DNA of 64,000 bases from Streptomyces niger (GTDB taxonomy: Bacteria; Actinomycetota; Actinomycetes; Streptomycetales; Streptomycetaceae), in contig NZ_JOFQ01000003.1 in the NCBI RefSeq assembly GCF_000718305.1, forward strand, positions 124,001-188,000, given 5' to 3'. Positions 1-8,470 of the stretch are shown here, in pieces (the first letter of the stretch is position 1; each line of letters opens with the position of its first letter). The position numbers were made by a program, and so were the translations under genes. The notes under the pieces were generated by a model. It saw only the letters and a program-made list of their open reading frames with translations. It ran no database searches and was not told the origin of the DNA.

Positions 1-1045
1 GCCACGCGGGTTCCCGGCGCCGGGACGGGCAGGACCGCGCGTCGCCGGCGGCCAGCGCACGCAGCTCGGGCAGCCCGCCGTAGTAGTGCTTGGGCGAGTG
101 CAGCAGCGTCCTGGTGCCCAGCCGCTTCGCGACGGCCTCGGCCGCCGCCCGCTCCTCGAAGAGGTGGACCAGTACGGTCGCGCAGTCGCCCGCGGGGTCG
201 TGCGCCGGACGGCGGGCCAGCCCGTCCCGCAGGGGGATGAGGGCGGCCAGTGCGTTCCGCTGGGCCCGGGTGCGGGCCAGTACGGTGTCCAGCCGGGCCA
301 GTTGCGCGCGGGCGACGGCCGCGGTCAGCTCGGTCATCCGCAGGTTCAGGCCGAGCATCCGGTCCCCGGGCCCCTCCTCCAGTCGGTAGGGGAACCAGCC
401 GTGGTCGTGGAAGCCGTAGGCCCGCTGGAAGGTGTCCTCGTCGGCGGCGAGCAGGAACCCACCGTCGCACGCCGTGATCACCTTGAACATGTTGAGCGAG
501 AAGGCCGCGGCGTGGCCGAAGGAGCCCAGTGGCCGGCCGCGGTACGTCCCGCCGCAGGCCTGCGCCGCGTCCTCCAGCACCAGCAGCCCGTGCTCGTCCG
601 CGATCTCCCGCAGCGCGGCCATGTCGCAGGGCGCGCCGAGCATGTGGATCGGCATCAGCGCCTTGGTGCGCGGCGTGATCCGGGCCCGGACGTCGGCGGG
701 GTCCAGGGTCAGCGTCTCGTCGATCTCGGCGACGACGGGCGTGGCCCCGCTGTGCACGATGGCGGCGACCGAGGCGACGTAGAGGTAGCCGGGCACGATG
801 ACCTCGTCGCCGGGTCCGATGTCCAGCGCCGCCAACGCCGTGAGCAGCGCGGAGGTCCCGCTGTTGACGGACAGGCAGTGCGGGCTGCCCAGCCGGCGCG
901 CCGCCTCCTGCTCGAACAGCCGCGGCTGGGTGACCTCGCCGAGCGGGTAGGAGTGCGCGGCGGTGGAGCGGGACCACGCGTTCAGCACCTGCTGGACGTT
1001 GGCGCGTTCCTCTTCCCCGAAGAAGGCATAGCCGGGACCGGGCAT
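1..1045 (-). CDS. DegT/DnrJ/EryC1/StrS-family PLP-dependent aminotransferase (3' end outside window)
   Basis: This is a fold-type I PLP enzyme of the family that transaminates keto-sugars and cyclitols in antibiotic or cell-surface sugar pathways. About 348 codons are present and the C-terminus lies beyond position 1. Visible signatures are the N-terminal NSGTSALLTAL segment (residues 61-71), the EDAAQA motif with D159 expected to contact the PLP pyridine nitrogen, and FSLNMFK with K188 as the expected Schiff-base lysine, followed by DGGF. The ATG at 1043-1045 follows a GGAG ribosome site with good spacing. It lies 51 bp downstream of the Eis-like acetyltransferase on the same strand, so the two are probably one operon. 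Which sugar or cyclitol it uses cannot be told from the sequence. Confidence 0.85.
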   Translation of the reverse strand, partial: MPGPGYAFFGEEERANVQQVLNAWSRSTAAHSYPLGEVTQPRLFEQEAARRLGSPHCLSVNSGTSALLTALAALDIGPGDEVIVPGYLYVASVAAIVHSGATPVVAEIDETLTLDPADVRARITPRTKALMPIHMLGAPCDMAALREIADEHGLLVLEDAAQACGGTYRGRPLGSFGHAAAFSLNMFKVITACDGGFLLAADEDTFQRAYGFHDHGWFPYRLEEGPGDRMLGLNLRMTELTAAVARAQLARLDTVLARTRAQRNALAALIPLRDGLARRPAHDPAGDCATVLVHLFEERAAAEAVAKRLGTRTLLHSPKHYYGGLPELRALAAGDARSCPSRRREPAW

Positions 1046-1096
1046 GGCGGGCTCCGTAAGGGGTCGGCGGGTGGGGACGGCCGCGCGGGCCGAGAG

Positions 1097-2353
1097 TCAG
1101 AAGACGACGGGGCAGTACGGCGCCGGGTCGTGGCGGAAGGCGACCGTGGCGGCGCGGACCGCGCCGGGGCGCAGCTCCGTCACCCGGCCGGCCAGCGCCA
1201 GTTGCGCGAACGAGCCGTCGCCCAGCAGCACGGCGCCCAGCTCCCGTGCCGTCAGCGCCAGGTCGGCGGCCGCGCGGGTACGGACGCAGTCGGCGCCCGC
1301 CGGGCCGGTGATGAGCCGCCAGCGCCCCTCGTTCCACGGGCAGAGCGGGTCGCTCACCTCCAGTACGAGCTCGGCCTCGGCGGCGTACCCGCGGCCGGCC
1401 AGCGCGCGGTCCACGTCGACGGCCCGGGCGTACAGCTGATCGCGCACGGTCGGCGCGGCGCTGCGCGGGTCGGCGAGCAGGGCCAGCACCGGGTCGTCGA
1501 CCGGGCGCGCTTCGGCGACCACGGTGCCGCCGAGGTCGACGTCCAGCAGCGCTCGCCACAGGAAGGCGTAGGCGGCCGGGTCGGTCGCGCACAGCTCCCG
1601 GACGGAGACGGTGAACCGCGGGTAGGAGCGGGTCCAGCCGGCGGTGAGCCGGTAGAGGGCGTAGCCGCGTACGGCCGTGCCGTCGGTGGCCAGCATGCAC
1701 AGCAGGCGTCCGGCGCCGCCCCGGTCGGCGGGCGGATCGGCGAGGGAGCGGCGCAGCCAGGCGCCTTCCCGGCGCAGCGTCCCGGGACGCTCGGCCAGGC
1801 CGGCGCGGCACACCGCGGCGACGGCGGCCTCGCTCTCGGCGGGCGAGGCGACCTCCAGGGTGAGCGGGGGGCCGTCGCCCGCGGGGATCTCGGTGAGCTC
1901 CCTGGCCTCGATGGGGATCGCCAGCGAGACGGCGTGGCTGGCCGCGCCGAAGCCGAAGCGGCCGTAGATGTCCGGCTCGGTGGAGTTGAGGACCGCGACC
2001 GGTTCGGCGCGCGTCGTGTGCAGGTCGGCGAGCGTCCGCCGGATCAGCTCGCGCATCAGGCCGCGCCGCCGGTGTGCGGGGGAGACGGCGATGTAGCCGA
2101 GCCCGAGGACGGGGCGCGGGCCGGTGCCGGGCAGCGTCATGTCCAGGGAGTAGCCGGCGAGCGTGGCGCAGGGCCGGCCCGCGGTGCAGGCGAGCAGCGA
2201 GCGTTTGGGCTCCAGCAGCTCGGCGGCGGTCGCGCGGTGTTCGGGCGAATGGTCGTACCCGCCGTAGGCCAGACTCACCACCTCGGTGAATTCGGACCAA
2301 TCTTCAGGCGGGCGGAAGTCGTAATCCGGAGAAGGCGGTGAGGGGAAATGCAT
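1097..2353 (-). CDS. Eis-like GNAT N-acetyltransferase
   Basis: This 418-residue protein matches the Eis architecture: an N-terminal GNAT domain, a second GNAT-like domain and a C-terminal sterol-carrier-like domain. The acetyl-CoA loop is seen as GYIAVSPAHRRRGLMRELIR (about residues 86-105), followed by the RFGFG motif typical of the family. The chain ends in a hydrophobic VVF, consistent with the Eis C-terminal carboxylate acting in catalysis. Eis enzymes acetylate amines, including aminoglycosides and lysines; the substrate here is unknown. I chose the ATG at 2353 because GGAGG sits just upstream; a GTG two codons earlier overlaps that ribosome site. It is followed closely by an aminotransferase, which could supply an amine substrate (inference). 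Confidence 0.85.
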   Translation of the reverse strand: MHFPSPPSPDYDFRPPEDWSEFTEVVSLAYGGYDHSPEHRATAAELLEPKRSLLACTAGRPCATLAGYSLDMTLPGTGPRPVLGLGYIAVSPAHRRRGLMRELIRRTLADLHTTRAEPVAVLNSTEPDIYGRFGFGAASHAVSLAIPIEARELTEIPAGDGPPLTLEVASPAESEAAVAAVCRAGLAERPGTLRREGAWLRRSLADPPADRGGAGRLLCMLATDGTAVRGYALYRLTAGWTRSYPRFTVSVRELCATDPAAYAFLWRALLDVDLGGTVVAEARPVDDPVLALLADPRSAAPTVRDQLYARAVDVDRALAGRGYAAEAELVLEVSDPLCPWNEGRWRLITGPAGADCVRTRAAADLALTARELGAVLLGDGSFAQLALAGRVTELRPGAVRAATVAFRHDPAPYCPVVF

Positions 2354-2783
2354 GGGCACCTCCGACCGTTTCCGGCTGCTGCCCGTACGGGCCGCGCTTC
2401 GGGAAAGGGATTCAGTCGGCGCAGGTGCCGGGCAGGCCGTACTGCCCGAAGTCGAGGTCTTTTCCGCCGGGGTGGAAGTCCGCCTTGCGGAAAGGACCGC
2501 CGCGAGGCCCGGATCGCGGTCTCCTGATGCGCCGATGAACCGATTCGGGGCCGCCAGAGGCTGTTAACCACAGTCTGGGGGCGACCGCCCGCTGTCAACC
2601 CCCATACCCCGGGGAGACCCGGTCAACGGCGCTTCCGGCCATTTCGGCGGCGCCCGGTACCATACGTTTCACTTCCGGCCATTTTCCGCCGAAATGCCGT
2701 GTGGACCGGGGAATCCGCCCAGACTCGGAGCAGCGGCCGCCAGGGCCGCCTGAGCTGTACATGACCTGAGAACGGGAGCCGAT
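2354..2783. other. 430-bp divergent intergenic region
   Basis: This region separates the leftward acetyltransferase from the rightward lectin-like gene and should carry both promoters. I see no convincing coding sequence: the frames that are open lack ribosome sites or family features. Its right half holds paired direct and inverted repeats (see the entry at 2632-2695). Confidence 0.5.
2632..2695. promoter_or_regulatory. Direct and inverted repeat pair upstream of the lectin-like gene
   Basis: CTTCCGGCCATTT occurs at 2632-2644 and again at 2672-2684, exactly 40 bp (about four helical turns) apart. Within the same stretch ATTTCGGCGG (2641-2650) and CCGCCGAAAT (2686-2695) form a perfect 10-bp inverted repeat. 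The arrangement is 90-150 bp upstream of the gene at 2784, a plausible regulator-binding position. No matching regulator is identified. Confidence 0.35.
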
Positions 2784-3095
2784 ATGACCAACGGCAAGCT
2801 CGTTTCCGGAAGGACCGCGCCCGGCGAGGGATGGGTCGCCTATCCCGACCGCAACGGCGACGGCGTGTACATCGACGTCGACACCTCCGAAGGGGAATTC
2901 ACCAGCACCCCCGCATACATCGCCGCCCTCACCGGTGACGACCGTATGTGGATGACCACGGGCGGCAATACCGTCTACGCCGCCACCCCGACCGGCTTCC
3001 GCGTCTACGTACGCCGGGTGGACCGGCAGGCGATCGACCCGGAGTACGCCGCCAAGAACGGCTGGCACATCGCCTGGATCGCGGCCGAGGCCTGA
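2784..3095 (+). CDS. Small H-type-lectin-like protein
   Basis: This 103-residue protein has no signal peptide. Residues 36-101 follow the H-type lectin pattern: a FTSTPAYIAALTG strand, an ATPTGFRVYVRR strand and a closing GWHIAWIA strand. H-type lectin domains are six-stranded folds that often trimerise and bind N-acetylgalactosamine or related sugars. The ATG at 2784 follows GGGAG with correct spacing. A strong hairpin follows about 100 bp after the stop, so the gene is probably monocistronic. The assignment rests on motif pattern alone, and a sugar-binding role is inference. Confidence 0.6.
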   Translation: MTNGKLVSGRTAPGEGWVAYPDRNGDGVYIDVDTSEGEFTSTPAYIAALTGDDRMWMTTGGNTVYAATPTGFRVYVRRVDRQAIDPEYAAKNGWHIAWIAAEA

Positions 3096-3194
3096 GCCGC
3101 CGGACGCCCCCGAGGGGCCGGTGTCGCCCGTTCGGCGCCGTGGCGGCGCGCCGCGGTTGACGGGCGGGCGCGGCCCGCACAACGTCGGGTGGTG

Positions 3195-3224
3195 AGCGAG
3201 CGCCCGTGACCGCGGGCGCTCGCT
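3195..3224 (+). terminator. Hairpin terminator after the lectin-like gene
   Basis: A 12-bp perfect stem, AGCGAGCGCCCG paired with CGGGCGCTCGCT, encloses a 6-nt loop. There is no long T-tract, which is common for actinobacterial terminators. It lies between the genes at 2784 and 3252. Confidence 0.6.
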
Positions 3225-3251
3225 GCCGTGCACCGACGAGCCGAGGACGCC

Positions 3252-3710
3252 ATGAACGACCGACCGAGCTTTGTCTACGTCACCTATATCGAGGGCACGC
3301 CGGAGAAGATCTGGTACGCGCTGACCGACGCCGAGCTGACGGCCGCGTACTGGGGCCACAGCAACGTCTCCGACTGGCAGGTCGGCTCTCCCTGGCAGCA
3401 CCAGCGGACGGACGGCTCGGGCATCGCCGACGTCGTCGGGCTGGTCGTCGAGAGCGACCCGCCGCGGCGGCTGGTCACCACCTGGGCCCTGCCGGGTGAG
3501 GAGCCGGCCGGCGGCCCGTCCAAGGTCACCTTCGGCATCGAGCCGTACGGCGCCATCGTCCGGCTCACCGTGACCCACGAGAACCTCGCCGACGAGGCCG
3601 AGCGGGAAACGGCGGCCGGCGGCTGGGCCGCGGTGCTCTCCAACCTCAAGTCCCTTGTGGAGACGGGCAGTCCGCTACCGGAGGAGCCCTGGCGCATGCC
3701 CCTCGGCTGA
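3252..3710 (+). CDS. SRPBCC/AHSA1-family protein
   Basis: This 152-residue protein fits the START/Bet v1-like fold of the AHSA1 subfamily: VTYIEGTPEKIWYALTDAEL at the N-terminus, a central WALPGEEP strand region, and a C-terminal helix GGWAAVLSNLKSLVE. Family members bind hydrophobic ligands or act with ArsR-type regulators, but no ligand is predictable here. I start it at the ATG at 3252, preceded by GAGG, rather than at a GTG 24 bp upstream that lacks a ribosome site. It stands alone, 137 bp before the antiporter subunit gene. Confidence 0.8.
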   Translation: MNDRPSFVYVTYIEGTPEKIWYALTDAELTAAYWGHSNVSDWQVGSPWQHQRTDGSGIADVVGLVVESDPPRRLVTTWALPGEEPAGGPSKVTFGIEPYGAIVRLTVTHENLADEAERETAAGGWAAVLSNLKSLVETGSPLPEEPWRMPLG

Positions 3711-3847
3711 CCCGCCTCCCCGCCCGGCCAGGTGTATTCACCAAGCGTCTGTAATGATGGGGTAAAACGTAATGGCCAGGTAAAGGAGATCGCGTCAGGT
3801 CCGCGCCGCCGTCGGCGCACCCCGGCGCGGTGTCCGGGGAGGACACG

Positions 3848-4318
3848 ATGGGGACGCGACGCACTTCGCTGCCGGGCGTCGGCACGCGGTACGACTTCAC
3901 CACGCACGCCGGACAGCACCTCTCCGTGGTGGTGCACCACGACGGACGCCGCTTCATCGGCTTCTACTCCGCCGATGACCCCGATACCTGCCAGTCCTCG
4001 GTGCCACTGGAACGGGAGGAGGCGACGGCGCTCGCGCACCTGATAGACCCGGCCCCGCTGGACGCCGTCCGCACCGACGGCATCGACCTGGTCACCGAGC
4101 ACATCCAGATCGGCAGCCGCTCCCCGTACGGCGGTCGGCTGCTCGGCGACACCAAGGCCCGCACCCGGACCGGCGCGTCCATCGTCGCCGTACTGCGCCG
4201 CACCAGCGCCCACCCGTCCCCGGGACCCGACTTCCGTTTCGCCATCGGCGACACCCTCGTCGCGGTCGGCACCCGTGAGGGCGTCGACGCCCTCGTCGCG
4301 ATCATCGCCGGAGGCTGA
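3848..4318 (+). CDS. RCK_C (TrkA-C) domain regulatory subunit of K+/H+ antiporter
   Basis: This 156-residue cytosolic protein has an N-terminal region (GVGTRYDFTTHAGQHLSVVVH) like KhtT-type subunits. Its C-terminal RCK_C domain includes GASIVAVLRR and ends FAIGDTLVAVGTREGVDALVAII. Such subunits gate CPA2 antiporters on binding a ligand; in Streptomyces a comparable RCK_C/antiporter pair (CpeA/CpeB) is controlled by cyclic di-AMP (family knowledge). A GGGGAGGA ribosome site ends 4 bp before the ATG at 3848, which decides the start against a GTG 18 bp upstream. The stop is followed one base later by the antiporter start, so the two are translationally coupled. Confidence 0.9.
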   Translation: MGTRRTSLPGVGTRYDFTTHAGQHLSVVVHHDGRRFIGFYSADDPDTCQSSVPLEREEATALAHLIDPAPLDAVRTDGIDLVTEHIQIGSRSPYGGRLLGDTKARTRTGASIVAVLRRTSAHPSPGPDFRFAIGDTLVAVGTREGVDALVAIIAGG

Positions 4319-4319
4319 C

Positions 4320-5648
4320 ATGCACGAGACCACCGCACTGCTCGTGGAGTTCGGCGCCGTCATCCTCGCCCTCGGCCTCCTCGGCCGGCTGGCCGGCCGG
4401 GTCGGACTCTCGCCGATACCCCTCTACCTCCTCGCCGGGCTCGCCTTCGGGCACGGGGGGCTGCTGCCGCTCAACGCCAGCGAGGAGTTCGTCGGCGTCG
4501 GCGCCGAGATCGGCGTCATCCTCCTGCTGCTCCTCCTCGGCCTCGAATACAGCGCCTCCGAGCTCGTCACCAGCCTGAAGACCCAGTACCCCTCGGGCGC
4601 CGTCGACTTCCTGCTGAACGCGATACCGGGCGCCGTCGCCGCGCTGCTGCTCGGCTGGGGCCCGGTCGCCGCCGTCGCGCTGGCCGGCGTCACCTGGATC
4701 TCGTCCTCCGGCGTCATCGCCAAGGTCCTCACCGACCTCGGCCGGCTCGGCAACCGCGAGACCCCCGTCATCCTCGGCGTCCTGGTCCTCGAAGACCTCT
4801 CCATGGCGGTCTACCTGCCGCTGCTCACCGCACTGCTGGCCGGCGTCGGACTCGCCGGCGGCAGCGTCACGCTCCTCATCGCGCTCGGCGCCGTCGGCCT
4901 CGTCCTCTACCTCGCGCTCCGGCACGGCCGCGTGATCAGCCGCTGGGTGTCCTCCGACAACCCGGAAATGCTGCTCCTCGTCGTCCTCGGCCTGACCGTG
5001 CTCGTCGCGGGCATCGCCCAGGAGCTCCAGGTCTCCGCCGCGGTCGGCGCGTTCCTCGTCGGCATCGCGCTGTCCGGCGAGGTCGCGGAGGGCGCGCGCA
5101 AGCTCCTCACGCCGCTGCGCGACCTCTTCGCCGCGATCTTCTTCGTCTTCTTCGGGCTGTCCACCGACCCCACGGCCATCCCGCCGGTGCTCCTGCCGGC
5201 GCTGCTGCTCGCCCTCGTGACGATGGTGACCAAGATCCTGACGGGCTGGTACGCGGCCCGCCGCGCCGGCATCGGACCCAACGGGCGGCTGCGGGCCGGC
5301 GGCGCGCTGGTGGCACGCGGCGAGTTCTCCATCGTCATCGCCGGGCTCACCACCGCCGTCGAGCCCCGGATCGGCCCGATCGCCACCGCGTACGTCCTGA
5401 TCATGGTCATCCTCGGGCCGCTCACCGCGCGCTGGGCGGCCCCCGCCGTCCACCGCGCCCGCACCGGTCTCCTGCCGCTCTTCGGCATCACCTCCCGCAA
5501 GCCGGCGGCCTCCGCCGCCGAAGCCCCGGCGGGCGCCCCCGCCGAGGCCGCCACCGACGCCCCGGCAGCGGCGTCCGGTGCACCGGAGGAGGAACCCGCG
5601 ACCCCCGCGCCCCGCGAGGACGCGCATGCCCTGCCGCCTCAGGGGTAA
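4320..5648 (+). CDS. CPA2-family cation/proton antiporter (KhtU/KefB-like)
   Basis: This 442-residue integral membrane protein has about 12 hydrophobic segments. It carries a GLAGRVGLSPIPLYLLAGLAFG entry helix, the VLVLEDLSMAVYLPLL acidic helix that carries the ion in CPA2 exchangers, and the VGAFLVGIALSG segment. The C-terminal ~65 residues are an Ala/Pro/Glu-rich tail without a TrkA-N domain, consistent with a separate RCK_C subunit encoded immediately upstream. The ATG at 4320 lies behind GGAGG inside the end of the upstream gene. Its likely role is K+ (or Na+) efflux in exchange for protons; the ion cannot be fixed from sequence. Confidence 0.92.
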   Translation: MHETTALLVEFGAVILALGLLGRLAGRVGLSPIPLYLLAGLAFGHGGLLPLNASEEFVGVGAEIGVILLLLLLGLEYSASELVTSLKTQYPSGAVDFLLNAIPGAVAALLLGWGPVAAVALAGVTWISSSGVIAKVLTDLGRLGNRETPVILGVLVLEDLSMAVYLPLLTALLAGVGLAGGSVTLLIALGAVGLVLYLALRHGRVISRWVSSDNPEMLLLVVLGLTVLVAGIAQELQVSAAVGAFLVGIALSGEVAEGARKLLTPLRDLFAAIFFVFFGLSTDPTAIPPVLLPALLLALVTMVTKILTGWYAARRAGIGPNGRLRAGGALVARGEFSIVIAGLTTAVEPRIGPIATAYVLIMVILGPLTARWAAPAVHRARTGLLPLFGITSRKPAASAAEAPAGAPAEAATDAPAAASGAPEEEPATPAPREDAHALPPQG

Positions 5649-5702
5649 CCGCACCGTCGGACCGGCCAACTCCGGCAGGTCCACCTGAGGCGAGGGGGCT
5701 TC

Positions 5703-6287
5703 ATGGCGCGGTCACCCCGGCGCAAGAGCGCCACCAGGCTGACACTCCGGCGCTCCGGCGCCGCCAGGAAGAAGCAGAGCCGCGCGCCCACCACGGGCGG
5801 CGGAGCACCGCTCCCGCCGCCCGCCCGGGTGCTGGTGATGGTGGTGGCGTTCGCCGTCATGGTGGCGTTCGGCGCCGTGCTCGCCCGGCTGACCCTCCAG
5901 CCGTCGGCCGCCTCCGAAGCCCTCACCCACACCAACCTGCGGCCCGGCGACTCGCTCCGCGACTACCTCACGCAGCCCGCGTTCGTCGACACCGTCAAGC
6001 AGCTCGGCGGGAACATCGTCCTCGGTGTGCCCTTCGGGCTGCTGCTGCCGGTGGTGGCGCCGAAGACCCGCGGACCGCTGCGGGTGGTGCTGGTGACCGC
6101 GGCCGTGATGCTGCTGGTCGAGCTGGTGCAGGGCGCCCTGGTCACCGGGCGCGCCTTCGACATCGACGACGTCATCCTCAACACCACGGGCGCGCTGCTC
6201 GGTTACGTCCTGCTCGGCCGCCGGCTGGGCCGCGCCGTCCACCCCCGCCGCCGTCACTGGTGGCAGCGGCGTACCAGCGCGGCGTGA
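5703..6287 (+). CDS. VanZ-family membrane protein
   Basis: This 194-residue protein has a basic, Arg/Lys-rich N-terminus of about 35 residues, then four hydrophobic segments. The VanZ signature is clear: GGNIVLGVPFGLLLPVV, then ELVQGALVTGRAFDIDDVILNTTGALLGY. VanZ-like proteins include the teicoplanin-resistance protein VanZ, but most actinobacterial members have no assigned function and no glycopeptide genes are nearby. GAGGGGG precedes the ATG at 5703. It lies 54 bp after the antiporter gene and may be read with it. Confidence 0.88.
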   Translation: MARSPRRKSATRLTLRRSGAARKKQSRAPTTGGGAPLPPPARVLVMVVAFAVMVAFGAVLARLTLQPSAASEALTHTNLRPGDSLRDYLTQPAFVDTVKQLGGNIVLGVPFGLLLPVVAPKTRGPLRVVLVTAAVMLLVELVQGALVTGRAFDIDDVILNTTGALLGYVLLGRRLGRAVHPRRRHWWQRRTSAA

Positions 6288-6385
6288 CGCCGGCCTCCCT
6301 TGGCGGTACGGGCGGAGCAGAACTACGATGGTCCTCGTACATCGGAGAAGCCCCGTACGGGAGCGCCGACCGACAGGAGCCGTCC

Positions 6386-6796
6386 ATGCCGCCCGTCGCC
6401 ACGACCACGCCCACCGGGGGCGGCCCGCGTGTGCTGGCGCACCCGAGCCGCGACGCCATCCGGCTGGAGGACGTGCTGCACGCGCTCGCCGACCCCGTAC
6501 GCCTCTCCATCGTGCGGGTGCTGGCCGACGCCGAGGGGGAGTGCTCCTGCTCGGTCTTCGACGCGCCCGTCAGCAAGTCCACGCTCACCCACCACTTCCG
6601 GGTGCTGCGCGAGCACGGTGTGATCACCCAGACCTACCGCGGCACGGCCAAGATGAACGCACTGCGCCGGGAAGACCTGGCGGACCTCTTCCCCGGCCTG
6701 CTCGACACCGTGCTGGCAGCGGCCCGGCGCCAGGAGGCGGCCGGCCTCAGCGCCGGCGCAGGTGCGGCCGCAGCAGGTGCGACCAGCCCGTCCTGA
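6386..6796 (+). CDS. ArsR/SmtB-family winged-helix regulator
   Basis: This 136-residue protein has one winged-helix domain: LEDVLHALADPVRLSIVRVL, then the recognition region SKSTLTHHFRVLREHGVI and the wing QTYRGTAKMNALR. The segment ECSCSVF lies where arsenic-sensing ArsR proteins carry ELCVCDL, but the cysteine spacing context differs, so metal sensing is unproven. The C-terminal tail is Ala/Gly-rich. AGGAG precedes the ATG at 6386. The last 50 bp overlap the 3' end of the convergent metallopeptidase gene. The target is unknown. Confidence 0.88.
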   Translation: MPPVATTTPTGGGPRVLAHPSRDAIRLEDVLHALADPVRLSIVRVLADAEGECSCSVFDAPVSKSTLTHHFRVLREHGVITQTYRGTAKMNALRREDLADLFPGLLDTVLAAARRQEAAGLSAGAGAAAAGATSPS

Positions 6797-7589
6797 GGTC
6801 CGCGTACTCCTCCCGGGAGTACGCGGAGCGGGCCCGCGTCAGGTGCTTGCCGTCGACCAGCGCGGCCCACCGCTTCGGGGCCGCGCCGTAGAGGTAGGAG
6901 CGGTAGTTCGCGGCGCGCGCGGCGCTGGGGGAGTGCTCGTCGGAGAAGTCGACGCGGTCCGCCTCCTGACGCGCGTACAGGTCGTAGTTCTCCGCCGCGG
7001 CGAGCAGCGACCGCTGCCCCTTCCGGCCCTGCGGGATCAGGTGGTACGCGGCGAACTGGTCGGCCGCGTCCTCCTCGTGGCCCGTGAACGGCAGCCGCAG
7101 TTTGTCGATCAGCGCGTGCGCCGACTCGTGGTACAGCGTCTCGGACACCACGCCCGCCGTCCGCTCGCCCACCTTGCCGTACCCGGCGTCCCGGAACATG
7201 TCCCGGACCTCCGCCACGAACTCGTAGCAGACGTCGATCCGGCCCTTCTCCGGGTCGTACGCGATGTCACTGTTGCCGCACGAGCGACCGGTCATCCGGA
7301 TCCTCGCCGGGACGTCCAGCTTGCCGTTGATCTTTTCCGACACCCGCTCCAGCAGGCGGTTCCGCTGGAGGAACGCCCGCTCGTCCGCGTCGCCGCGGCC
7401 GGGCTCCAGGTACTGCGGCACCAGACCGCGGGCGTGCCCGGCGACGGCCCGGTCGGAATCGGCCCAGCCGGGCGAGGCGGCGACCAGCGTGGCCGAGAGG
7501 CCCGTCAAGGCCGTCGTGGTCAGTACGGTCCGGCGGAGCGCCGCGCTCCGCCGGGACCGCGCCTTGGGCGCTGCGTGCTTTCCTGTCAT
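6747..7589 (-). CDS. Secreted DUF4344-type putative metallopeptidase
   Basis: This 280-residue precursor starts at the ATG at 7589 behind GAGGGTGG, and has a basic N-region (RSRRSAALRRT) and hydrophobic core ending ASPGWA, a likely signal peptide. The mature part carries HESAH (154-158), matching the HExxH zinc site, followed by a conserved HEEDAADQFAAY segment that probably supplies the third ligand region. Two cysteines (SCGNSDIAYD and DVCYEF) may form a disulfide. The family is annotated as metallopeptidase from the motif; substrates are unknown. It converges on the ArsR gene with a 50-bp overlap. Confidence 0.82.
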   Translation of the reverse strand: MTGKHAAPKARSRRSAALRRTVLTTTALTGLSATLVAASPGWADSDRAVAGHARGLVPQYLEPGRGDADERAFLQRNRLLERVSEKINGKLDVPARIRMTGRSCGNSDIAYDPEKGRIDVCYEFVAEVRDMFRDAGYGKVGERTAGVVSETLYHESAHALIDKLRLPFTGHEEDAADQFAAYHLIPQGRKGQRSLLAAAENYDLYARQEADRVDFSDEHSPSAARAANYRSYLYGAAPKRWAALVDGKHLTRARSAYSREEYADLRTGWSHLLRPHLRRR

Positions 7590-7789
7590 GCCCGCCACCC
7601 TCGCCCTGCCAGGCCCGCCGGCGGATCCCCCGCCGGACTTCGGCACGCCCCGCCGAACGGCGGGGGGTGGACACCACCGATCTCGTCTTCAGGTGCCGCT
7701 CCGACGCCCCTTACCTGCCGTAACCTCGATCGCGGAGAGCGTCGTCGGAGCCGGCGGCGGGCAGCGCACAGCCGGAACGAGGAGCTCGG

Positions 7790-8470
7790 GTGATCCGTGT
7801 CGTGGTCGTGGACGACGAGGAGCTGGTCCGCTCCGGGCTGCGGCTGATCCTCGGGTCGGCGCCGGACATCGAGGTGGTCGCCGACTGCGGCGGCGGCGAG
7901 GCGCGGACCACCCTGCTGGCCCACCGCCCGGACGTGCTGCTGCTGGACATCCGCATGCCGGACGTGGACGGGCTGACCATCCTGCGCGGGCTGCGCGAGC
8001 TGCCGGACCCGCCGAAGACCGCCATGCTCACCACCTTCGACGGCGAGGAGTACCTCGGCGCCGCACTGCACGAGGGCGCCGCCGGCTTCCTCCTGAAGGA
8101 CACCGCCCCGGAACAACTCGTGCACGCCGTACGCGTCCTGGCCGACGGCGGCCGGGTGCTCGCCCCCGGCGTCACCCCGGCCGTCATCGGCGGCTACCTC
8201 GGCGGCAAGCCGGACGCGGCCGCAGCGCGCAGCGTCGGCGGCCTCACCGACCGCGAACAGCAGGTGCTCGCGCTCGTCGGCGAGGGCCTGTCCAACGGTG
8301 AGATCGCGCTGCGCCTCCACCTCGCGCACGGCACGGTCAAGGACCACGTCAGCGCGCTGCTGGCGAAGCTCGGCGGCCTCAACCGCGTCCAGGCCGCGGT
8401 GATCGCGGACCGCGCCGGCCTCGTCGGGCCGGGGGGCCGGGACAGGGCGTACGGGGACGCACGGTCGTGA
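7790..8470 (+). CDS. NarL/LuxR-family response regulator
   Basis: This 226-residue protein has a CheY receiver domain (1-120) with acidic pocket D8/D9 and phospho-acceptor D53 in LLLDIRMP, and a conserved lysine in LLKDTAPEQL. A C-terminal LuxR helix-turn-helix reads LTDREQQVLALVGEGLSNGE. The GTG start at 7790 follows GAGGAG. The gene overlaps the downstream kinase by 4 bp (GTGA), giving a coupled two-component pair. The regulon is not evident from this window. Confidence 0.93.
   Translation: MIRVVVVDDEELVRSGLRLILGSAPDIEVVADCGGGEARTTLLAHRPDVLLLDIRMPDVDGLTILRGLRELPDPPKTAMLTTFDGEEYLGAALHEGAAGFLLKDTAPEQLVHAVRVLADGGRVLAPGVTPAVIGGYLGGKPDAAAARSVGGLTDREQQVLALVGEGLSNGEIALRLHLAHGTVKDHVSALLAKLGGLNRVQAAVIADRAGLVGPGGRDRAYGDARS

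Noticed and set aside
86..2341. A 751-codon open frame on the plus strand
   Set aside because: It runs opposite the aminotransferase and acetyltransferase genes, which show clear motifs and ribosome sites. Its Arg/Gly/Val-rich composition is the usual antisense shadow of high-GC genes.
3711..3847. A riboswitch or SigB promoter in the leader of the RCK_C/antiporter operon (GGGGTAAAA near 3761)
   Set aside because: The spacing to any -35-like element is wrong and I could not fold a conserved ligand-binding structure from the 137-bp leader.
5703..6287. VanZ protein as part of a glycopeptide-resistance cassette
   Set aside because: No vanHAX-type genes are present; VanZ-family proteins are widespread in actinobacteria without that role.
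6386..6796. ArsR protein as an arsenic sensor for a resistance operon
   Set aside because: ECSCSVF only loosely resembles the ELCVCDL site and no arsenical transporter or reductase is nearby.
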